NCBI RefSeq assembly: GCF_009830125.1
Contig: NZ_WUPT01000001.1
Span: forward strand, 682,001 to 746,000
Origin: Kangsaoukella pontilimi
Lineage (GTDB): Bacteria; Pseudomonadota; Alphaproteobacteria; Rhodobacterales; Rhodobacteraceae
DNA length: 64,000 bases
Direction of reading: 5' to 3'
Both the position numbers and the translations under genes were made by a program. The notes under the pieces were generated by a model. That model was not told the DNA's origin, searched no databases, and saw nothing but the letters and a program-made list of their open reading frames with translations. Shown here one piece after another: positions 58,725 through 64,000 of this stretch (position 1 is its first letter; each line of letters begins with the position of its first letter).

Positions 58725-59366
58725 ATGAAAACCTTTGCTCTGGCCCTTGCCACCACCGCCCTCACTGCCACCGCCGCCGCTGCTGCGGGTATCGGATCGG
58801 TCGATACCAATGGCGACAATTTCGCCTCGCGCGCCGAACTGACGGCAGCCTATCCGACGCTGACCGCGTCCGACTTCAACGCCATCGACCTGAACGATGA
58901 CCGCCGGATCTCGAATGTCGAGATCACTGCGCCCGCCGCCCAGGTTGTCCTTGGCCGGAGCGTCGCCGTCGAAGGTGGTGTCCAGGGTCTTGCCGCGCTC
59001 GATACCGACGGTTCGGGCTTCGTCTCGGAAGCCGAGCTGGTCGCGGCCTATCCCGGCCTGACGGCGAGCGACTTCAGCGATATCGACGCGAATGACGACA
59101 ACCGTATCAGTGCGCTGGAACTCTATGGCGCCGAGGCTCAGGTCATCGTCAGCCGCTATGACGCCGGTGGCTCGAACGTTCTTGTGTCGCTGAGCGACGT
59201 GGACACCGACGGCTCGGGCTTTGCCTCGCTCGGTGAACTTGCGGCCACCTACCGCAATCTGAGCGCCATCGACTTCAACGAGATCGACACGAACAACGAC
59301 AACCGCGTGTCCTTCGACGAGCTCTACGATGCCGATGCGCTGGTGGTGCTTGGCAAGAACCTCTGA
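58725..59366 (+). CDS. Exported six-EF-hand protein, paralogue 4
   Basis: 213 residues from ATG 58725 (TTGGAGACTGAC upstream). Signal peptide MKTFALALATTALTATAAAA. EF loops: DTNGDNFASRAE, DLNDDRRISNVE, DTDGSGFVSEAE, DANDDNRISALE, DTDGSGFASLGE, DTNNDNRVSFDE: all six keep Asp at 1, acidic or Asn at 3 and 5 (Ser at 5 in two), and Glu at 12. Same three-module plan as the preceding genes. It is followed by its own terminator and then by a DUF305 membrane protein gene. Confidence 0.88.
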   Translation: MKTFALALATTALTATAAAAAGIGSVDTNGDNFASRAELTAAYPTLTASDFNAIDLNDDRRISNVEITAPAAQVVLGRSVAVEGGVQGLAALDTDGSGFVSEAELVAAYPGLTASDFSDIDANDDNRISALELYGAEAQVIVSRYDAGGSNVLVSLSDVDTDGSGFASLGELAATYRNLSAIDFNEIDTNNDNRVSFDELYDADALVVLGKNL

Positions 59367-59388
59367 TCGCCTGATCGGAGGCGAAGAG

Positions 59389-59423
59389 GCCGTCGGTCCG
59401 AAAGGGCCGGCGGCTTTTCTTTT
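59389..59423 (+). terminator. Terminator after EF-hand gene 4
   Basis: GCCGTCGGTCC (59389-59399), GAAA loop, GGGCCGGCGGC (59404-59414), then TTTTCTTTT. Like those after genes 1 and 3 it has a GAAA tetraloop. Confidence 0.88.
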
Positions 59424-59470
59424 GGAACGGTGCAGGGCAGGGCGGCGTTTTACGGAAAAGGAGATTTACG

Positions 59471-59917
59471 ATGGGCAGCTATCCGCGCTTCTTCGCCATG
59501 ATTGCCACCTCCGTCGTGGCGATGTTCGTTCTGACTTACGCAAATTCCTGGGAGTTCAGCCACGTCTTCTTCAGCGAGACGCGGTCCTACATGGTGCTTT
59601 ACATGGGCGCCGTCATGGCCGTGGTCATGCTGGCATGGATGTGGGGGATGTATGACGGCGCCGGAAAGAAGGCCGCAATACTGATGGGATCGGCCCTCGT
59701 CTTCGTTGTATCGCTCTGGCTGGTGCGCAGCCAATCGACGGTCGACGACGTGTCATGGATGAAGGCCATGATCCCGCACCATTCGATCGCCATTCTGACC
59801 AGCGAGCGCGCGAACATCACCGATCCGAGGGTGCGGGCGCTGGCCGACGAGATCATCGCCGCCCAACGCCGTGAGATTGAGGAGATGAAGCGCCTGATCG
59901 CAGACCTCGAAGGCTGA
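59471..59917 (+). CDS. DUF305 domain membrane protein
   Basis: 148 residues. Three hydrophobic segments (about 7-24 FAMIATSVVAMFVLTYA; about 42-60 LYMGAVMAVVMLAWMWGM; about 68-86 AAILMGSALVFVVSLWLV), then the DUF305 part: MKAMIPHHSIAILTSERANI, TDPRVRALADEIIAAQRREI, EEMKRLIADL. The HH pair and helical hairpin are family hallmarks; DUF305 proteins often occur near copper-handling genes and a metal role is suspected but not shown. AAAAGGAG precedes ATG 59471. Its stop abuts that of ilvN on the other strand (TGATCA). Confidence 0.88.
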   Translation: MGSYPRFFAMIATSVVAMFVLTYANSWEFSHVFFSETRSYMVLYMGAVMAVVMLAWMWGMYDGAGKKAAILMGSALVFVVSLWLVRSQSTVDDVSWMKAMIPHHSIAILTSERANITDPRVRALADEIIAAQRREIEEMKRLIADLEG

Positions 59918-60490
59918 TCAGGCTGCAGGCATCTCGCCCCGCGACAGGGCTGCCACGCCTGTCCGCGCCAGCTCGGTCAGGCCGAGTGGGCGCATGAGGT
60001 CGGCGAAGGCGTCGATCTTCTCGGGGCTGCCGGTGATTTCGAACACAAAGCTTTCCAGCGTCGAATCCACGACATTCGCGCGGAAAATGTCGGCGAGCCT
60101 CAGTGCCTCGACGCGCTTGTCGCCGGTGCCTGCCACTTTGAAGAGACCAAGCTCCCGTTCGACCGCGGGGCCGTCCACGGTAAGGTCATGGACCTCGTGC
60201 ACCGGCACGATCCGGCCAAGCTGCGCCTTGATCTGTTCGATGACATGGGGCGTTCCCGTCGTCACGATTGTGATGCGGCTGCGGTGCCCGGTGTGATCGA
60301 TTTCGGCCACGGTCAGGCTTTCGATGTTATAGCCGCGCCCCGAGAACAACCCGATGACGCGCGCCAGAACGCCGGCCTCGTTGTCGACCACGACGGCCAG
60401 CGTGTGCCGTTCGATCGCCTCTGCATGAGGATCGCGGAGGTCGTAGGCCGAGTGCCGCGAAGTGCCTTTTTTGATCTTGAGTGCTGACAT
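59918..60490 (-). CDS. ilvN: Acetolactate synthase small (regulatory) subunit
   Basis: 190 residues. ACT domain: HTLAVVVDNEAGVLARVIGLFSGRGYNIESLTVAEIDHTGHRSRIT, which binds valine for feedback inhibition. The C-terminal activation domain includes RVEALRLADIFRANVVDSTL and FVFEITGSPEKIDAFADLM. Length is between E. coli IlvN and IlvH, closer to IlvH. The gene starts 23 bases after the ilvB stop and is read from the same attenuated transcript. Confidence 0.95.
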   Translation of the reverse strand: MSALKIKKGTSRHSAYDLRDPHAEAIERHTLAVVVDNEAGVLARVIGLFSGRGYNIESLTVAEIDHTGHRSRITIVTTGTPHVIEQIKAQLGRIVPVHEVHDLTVDGPAVERELGLFKVAGTGDKRVEALRLADIFRANVVDSTLESFVFEITGSPEKIDAFADLMRPLGLTELARTGVAALSRGEMPAA

Positions 60491-60513
60491 GTCTTCGTCC
60501 TTCGGGGCGGTGC

Positions 60514-62271
60514 TCAGACGAGCACCGCGCCGCCTTCCTTGATCGCGTCCTTGGTCGATGCCTCGCCCAGAAGCATCTTGTTATGCGGCTCGCCCGACGG
60601 AATCATCGGGAAGCAGTTCTCGTGTTTTTCGACGAGGCAGTCGAAGATCACCGGACCGTCGTGGTTGATCATCTCCATGATTGCGTCATCGAGGTCGGCC
60701 GGATCATCGCACTTGATGCCCTTGGCACCGAAAGCCTCGGCCAGCTTCACGAAATCGGGCAACGCTTCGGACCACGAGTGGCTGTAGCGCTCGCCATGGA
60801 GCAGTTCCTGCCACTGGCGGACCATGCCGAGCCGTTCATTGTTCAGGATGAACTGCTTGACCGGCAGGCGGTACTGCACCGCCGTTCCCATCTCCTGCAT
60901 GTTCATCAGCCACGAGGCCTCGCCCGCGACGTTGATGACCAGCGCATCGGGATGCGCCATCTGCACGCCGATGGACGCAGGGAAGCCGTAACCCATGGTG
61001 CCGAGGCCACCGGAGGTCATCCAGCGGTTCGGGTCCTCGAAGCCCATGTACTGCGCGGCCCACATCTGGTGCTGGCCCACTTCGGTGCATACGTAGCGGT
61101 CGTGCCCCTTGGTCAGCGCCTCCAGGCGGGCAAGGGCGTGCTGCGGGCGGATCGTCGGGCCCTTCTGCTCGAACTTCAGGCAGTCGACCGCGCGCCATTC
61201 CTCGATGGTTGCCCACCACTTGGACAGCCCTTCCGCATTGGTCTTGCGGCCGCGCGCCTTCCAGACCTTCAGGATGTCTTCCAGAACGTGGGCCACGTCA
61301 CCGACGATGGGCCAGTCCACATGGATGACCTTATTGATTGACGACGGGTCGATATCGACATGCGCCTTCCTCGAGCGCGGGCTGAAGTCCTGAATGCGCC
61401 CCGTGATCCGGTCGTCGAAGCGCGCGCCGATATTGATCATCAGATCACAGTCATGCATGGCGAGGTTCGCCTCGTAGAGGCCATGCATCCCCAGCATTCC
61501 CAGCCAGCTCTTGCCCGACGCAGGGTAGGCACCGAGGCCCATCAGCGTCGAGGTGATCGGGAAACCGGTGGCGTCCACCAGTTCGCGCAGAAGCTGGCTG
61601 GCGGCCGGACCCGAATTGATGACACCGCCGCCGGTGTAGAAGATCGGGCGCTTGGCCGTCTCCATCGCCTTCACCAGATCGGTGATCGTGTCGATGTCGC
61701 CCTTGACCTGCGGCTGGTAGTGGCTCGGCTTCGCCGCCTTGGGCGTCACGTAGCTGCCGCTGGCGAACTGCACGTCCTTCGGGATATCGACCAGAACCGG
61801 GCCGGGACGGCCACTGGTTGCGACGTGAAAGGCCTGGTGAATCGTGTCGGACAGCCGGTCTGTATCCTTCACGAGCCAGTTATGTTTGGTGCAGGGCCGG
61901 GTGATGCCGACGGTGTCCGCCTCCTGAAAGGCGTCAGAGCCGATCATGAAGGTGGGCACCTGGCCCGTCAGAACGACAATCGGGATCGAATCCATCAGCG
62001 CGTCGGTCAGCCCGGTGACCGCGTTGGTCGCACCCGGACCCGAGGTCACCAGAACCACGCCGGGCTTGCCCGTCGAACGCGCATAGCCCTCGGCAGCATG
62101 CACGGCGCCCTGCTCGTGGCGCACCAGCACATGCTTGATCTGATTCTGCTGAAAGATTTCGTCATAAATCGGTAGGACCGCGCCGCCCGGATATCCGAAT
62201 ACGACTTCGACACCCTGATCCTTCAGGGCCTCGACCACCATTTTCGCTCCAGTCATCTGCGTCTTCGCCAT
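60514..62271 (-). CDS. ilvB: Acetolactate synthase large (catalytic) subunit
   Basis: Thiamine-diphosphate enzyme, first common step of valine, leucine and isoleucine synthesis. 585 residues from ATG 62271, behind AAAGGACA; a TTG at 62298 extends the frame into the terminator region and is rejected. Motifs: VFGYPGGAVLPIYDEIFQQN (catalytic Glu follows in RHEQGAVHAAEGYARSTGKPG), TSGPGATNAVTGLTDALMDS, the ThDP motif GLGTMGYGFPASIGVQMAHP and the metal site VINVAGEASWLMNMQEMGTA. Note GEAS in place of the usual GDGS: the acidic metal ligand is then Glu. An attenuator with a branched-chain leader peptide precedes it. Confidence 0.96.
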   Translation of the reverse strand: MAKTQMTGAKMVVEALKDQGVEVVFGYPGGAVLPIYDEIFQQNQIKHVLVRHEQGAVHAAEGYARSTGKPGVVLVTSGPGATNAVTGLTDALMDSIPIVVLTGQVPTFMIGSDAFQEADTVGITRPCTKHNWLVKDTDRLSDTIHQAFHVATSGRPGPVLVDIPKDVQFASGSYVTPKAAKPSHYQPQVKGDIDTITDLVKAMETAKRPIFYTGGGVINSGPAASQLLRELVDATGFPITSTLMGLGAYPASGKSWLGMLGMHGLYEANLAMHDCDLMINIGARFDDRITGRIQDFSPRSRKAHVDIDPSSINKVIHVDWPIVGDVAHVLEDILKVWKARGRKTNAEGLSKWWATIEEWRAVDCLKFEQKGPTIRPQHALARLEALTKGHDRYVCTEVGQHQMWAAQYMGFEDPNRWMTSGGLGTMGYGFPASIGVQMAHPDALVINVAGEASWLMNMQEMGTAVQYRLPVKQFILNNERLGMVRQWQELLHGERYSHSWSEALPDFVKLAEAFGAKGIKCDDPADLDDAIMEMINHDGPVIFDCLVEKHENCFPMIPSGEPHNKMLLGEASTKDAIKEGGAVLV

Positions 62272-62296
62272 CGCGCCCGTGTCCTTTGTTCCGCGC

Positions 62297-62325
62297 AAAA
62301 AAAAGCCCCCGAGATTTTCGGGGGC
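62297..62325 (-). terminator. Attenuator terminator of the ilvBN operon
   Basis: On the minus strand GCCCCCGA (62325-62318), loop AAATC, TCGGGGGC (62312-62305), then T8 (62304-62297). It lies between the leader peptide and ilvB, 26 bases before the ilvB start. Confidence 0.9.
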
Positions 62326-62367
62326 GCATGGGGTACCGTCTGGGTGTCCGTTACCGGCCCATGCGCC
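62323..62367 (-). promoter_or_regulatory. Antiterminator of the ilvBN attenuator
   Basis: GGCGCATGGG (minus, 62367-62358), within the last codons of the leader ORF, pairs perfectly over ten bases with CCCATGCGCC (62332-62323). The second arm overlaps the first three bases of the terminator stem, so the two hairpins compete. Confidence 0.85.
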
Positions 62368-62398
62368 ATGTTCCTACAAGTACGACAATCGGGGTCAT
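62351..62398 (-). CDS. Branched-chain leader peptide of the ilvBN attenuator (MTPIVVLVGTWRMGR)
   Basis: A 15-codon ORF with the run Ile-Val-Val-Leu-Val at positions 4-8, the three end products of the operon. Codons there include GTA twice and CTT, rare in this GC-rich genome. GGGAG (62409-62405) is a ribosome site six bases before the ATG. The antiterminator arm lies in codons 11-14. When branched-chain aminoacyl-tRNA is short, a ribosome stalled on I-V-V-L-V leaves that arm free; when supply is good, it reaches the stop and the terminator forms. This is classical attenuation; the leader itself is read directly from the sequence. Confidence 0.88.
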   Translation of the reverse strand: MTPIVVLVGTWRMGR

Positions 62399-62422
62399 GT
62401 CCCGCTCCCATCAGGTGCCGGG

Positions 62423-62451
62423 AAACTAGGCGGGCAGGTCAGGGGGGTCAA
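62423..62451 (-). promoter_or_regulatory. Promoter of the ilvBN operon
   Basis: TTGACC -35 (62451-62446), 17-base spacer, TAGTTT -10 (62428-62423) on the minus strand. The start near 62416 would give a leader transcript of about 120 bases to the attenuator. Confidence 0.7.
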
Positions 62452-62542
62452 CAGCGAATTTGCGGTTATTGCGCAAAAAAGGCCTCGTTTGAAATTTCCT
62501 TCGAGGGGTGTTCGGAGCGTCCGCGCGGATTACACTTCTGTC

Positions 62543-63514
62543 ATGAGCTCAGTCGACCCCACCGAAGAAGAGGCCCGCGGACGCGATGCGGCACGCCCGT
62601 CCCATATTCCTTGGCGCGGCTGGCAAGACATCATCCGCCGGGTGGTGAAGCGCACGATCACCAGTCAGATCGGCTTGATCGCCGCCGGTGTCGCCTTCTA
62701 TTCCCTTCTGGCCGTTCTGCCGGCAATCGCCGCGCTGATGGCACTGGCCGGCCTTTTCACAGATCCGGGCGCTGTCGTGATCCAGCTTCAGGGCGTCGCC
62801 GCTCTTTTGCCAGAAGAGGCGGCGCAAATCCTGCTCGATCAGGCGAACGAGGTCGCGGGCGCCGATGACGAGGGGCTGTCACTGACGCTCGCCTTCGGTG
62901 TGGGTTTCGCGATCTATCTTCTGACCCGCGCCACCACCAGCCTGATTCACGGTTTGAACATCGTCTTCGAAGAGGCTGAAAGCCGGAGTTTTTTCCGTTT
63001 CTGGGGCATGATCATCATGATGACGGGCGCTCTTCTCTTCGGGGGGCTTTTGCTGCTGCTGCTTCTTGTGGGCCTTCCAACGCTCCTGAACTTCATCCCT
63101 CTCGATATCGAAACCGAGGCCACGATCCGTACCGCACGATGGGGCTTCATCGCGGTGGTCTTCGTCGCCGGTCTGTCCATGCTCTACCGCTGGGGGCCGT
63201 CCAGACGCCGCGCGCGGTGGCGCTGGCTGACGCCGGGGGCTGTGGCGGCAAGTGCGCTCTGGTTCATCGGATCGATCGGCTTCGCGATCTATGTCGCGAA
63301 CTTCGCGCATTACAACGAGACCTTCGGCAGCCTCGGAGGCGTCATCGTGCTTCTGACATGGCTCTGGCTTTCGGCCTTCATCGTGCTTCTGGGCGCACTG
63401 TTCGACGCCGAGATCGAACATCAGACCGCCCGCGATTCGACCATCGGGCCGGATCGTCCCATGGGAGAGCGGGGCGCGACTAAGGCCGATACGCTCGGCA
63501 AGACCTACGATTAG
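62543..63514 (+). CDS. YihY/BrkB family inner-membrane protein
   Basis: 323 residues. The N-terminal cytoplasmic segment (IPWRGWQDIIRRVVKRTITS) is followed by about six membrane helices: GLIAAGVAFYSLLAVLPAIA, LTLAFGVGFAIYLLTRATTS, MIIMMTGALLFGGLLLLLLL, GFIAVVFVAGLSMLYRWGPS, AASALWFIGSIGFAIYVANF, SLGGVIVLLTWLWLSAFIVL. YNETFGSLGG near the last loop and GALFDAEIEHQ are family signatures. Once called ribonuclease BN by mistake; the function remains open. ATG 62543 is chosen although no strong ribosome site is visible. It is divergent from ilvB, and its stop overlaps that of the regulator on the other strand. Confidence 0.9.
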   Translation: MSSVDPTEEEARGRDAARPSHIPWRGWQDIIRRVVKRTITSQIGLIAAGVAFYSLLAVLPAIAALMALAGLFTDPGAVVIQLQGVAALLPEEAAQILLDQANEVAGADDEGLSLTLAFGVGFAIYLLTRATTSLIHGLNIVFEEAESRSFFRFWGMIIMMTGALLFGGLLLLLLLVGLPTLLNFIPLDIETEATIRTARWGFIAVVFVAGLSMLYRWGPSRRRARWRWLTPGAVAASALWFIGSIGFAIYVANFAHYNETFGSLGGVIVLLTWLWLSAFIVLLGALFDAEIEHQTARDSTIGPDRPMGERGATKADTLGKTYD

Positions 63515-64000
63515 AGCCGTCCCGTCCCCTGCAGAACGCCATGCTCCAGCGCATAGCGGGTGAGGCCGGCGGTCGAGCTGATACCCAGCTTGCGCTTGAT
63601 GTTCTTGCGGTGGGTCTCGACCGTGTGCACAGAGATTTCCAGCGCATCGGCCACATCGCGGTTGGACTTGCCCTGCGCCAGCTCCAGCAGGATCGTCTGC
63701 TCGCGTGACGTCAGCGGTTCGCGCCCGTCCGAGATCTTTTTGGGATTGAGCGAGGAAAATGCGCCGGTGCAGAGGTACTGCTCGCCGTTCATGACCTTGT
63801 CGATGGCGGTCTTGATCTCTTCGGTGGGCACGTCCTTCAGGATATATCCCATCGCGCCATGGCTGAGCGCGGTCGAGATGTATTCGGCGGCGTCATGCAT
63901 CGACAGGATCAGGATGCGCGTCTCTGGCCGCTTTTCGAGGATCAGTTCGGTCGCGGACAAGCCCGTCACGCCCGGCATGTTCAGATCGAGAAGCACCACG
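63511..64000 (-). CDS. NarL/FixJ-type response regulator, 5' end cut by the window
   Basis: At least 163 codons; the N-terminal part of the receiver lies beyond the window. Present: the phosphoacceptor Asp in VLLDLNMPGVTG, ILILSMHDAAEYISTALSHG (switch), AMGYILKDVPTEEI with the conserved Lys, and a C-terminal LuxR-type helix-turn-helix PLTSREQTILLELAQGKSNR, DVADALEISVHTVETHRKNIKRKLG. It probably controls transcription downstream of an unseen sensor kinase; targets are unknown. It is convergent with the YihY gene, the stops overlapping by two bases. Confidence 0.93.
   Translation of the reverse strand, partial: VVLLDLNMPGVTGLSATELILEKRPETRILILSMHDAAEYISTALSHGAMGYILKDVPTEEIKTAIDKVMNGEQYLCTGAFSSLNPKKISDGREPLTSREQTILLELAQGKSNRDVADALEISVHTVETHRKNIKRKLGISSTAGLTRYALEHGVLQGTGRL

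Noticed and set aside
62272-62298. TTG start for ilvB at 62298
   Set aside because: It would start inside the attenuator T-run region and adds residues (MRGTKDTGA) not typical of the enzyme; ATG 62271 has AAAGGA upstream.

Overview
The window is a contiguous piece of a high-GC alphaproteobacterial chromosome, most likely Rhodobacterales (Rhodobacteraceae/Roseobacter group). The basis is the encoded protein set: CckA, a RecA gene with an alphaproteobacterial GAAC-N7-GAAC SOS box, B12-dependent ribonucleotide reductase NrdJ, adjacent DUF2182 and DUF1326 genes, and an IalB-family protein. A perfect CtrA-type site (TTAA-N7-TTAAC) precedes cckA. I see no phage, transposase, integrase, CRISPR array or rRNA. 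The content is mainly housekeeping, with unusual material in the spacers and in one paralogue array.

Layout. 0-3 kb: end of an alpha-glucoside uptake operon (permease end, alpha-glucosidase, ATPase). 3-10 kb: HpcH/HpaI aldolase, guaB, RsmB-like methyltransferase, cckA, recA. 10-17 kb (mostly minus): alaS-DUF1330-MOSC, a secreted HELAH protein, typA, a PEP-mutase-family lyase. 17-23 kb: DUF2182/DUF1326 pair facing cysS-cimA-squalene-synthase-like. 23-28 kb: MFS transporter, cobK-glycosylase-esterase, a diguanylate cyclase, an HNH protein. 28.5-32.4 kb: zwf-pgl-pgi. 32.4-39.7 kb: IalB protein, an sRNA-rich spacer, HerA-like ATPase, polA, ACT protein, peroxiredoxin, a broken YdeI gene. 39.8-49 kb: purL, bolA-grxD, lipoprotein, dksA-like, trpE-ppiD, gpt, lysE-like, fabI. 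49-55 kb: pdxH, cold-shock protein, DUF192, tRNA-Pro, nrdJ. 56-59.4 kb: four tandem genes for exported EF-hand proteins. 59.5-64 kb: DUF305, ilvBN, BrkB-like membrane protein, and the end of a NarL-type regulator.

The strongest regulatory readings are two amino-acid leader peptides. A 15-codon ORF with the run I-V-V-L-V lies before ilvB, with a promoter and mutually exclusive antiterminator and terminator. A 13-codon ORF with four Cys codons lies before cysS. Other regulatory candidates are NrdR boxes before nrdJ, two minus-strand sRNA candidates at about 33.1-33.4 kb, and a dispersed family of palindromic intergenic elements (five copies).

The most distinctive protein feature is the tandem array of four secreted EF-hand proteins. 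Each is a triplicated module of about 64-66 residues with six calcium-type loops. Each gene has its own hairpin terminator, and the two last genes share an upstream sequence block.

All calls come from reading the sequence. No homology search, folding or promoter scoring was run.
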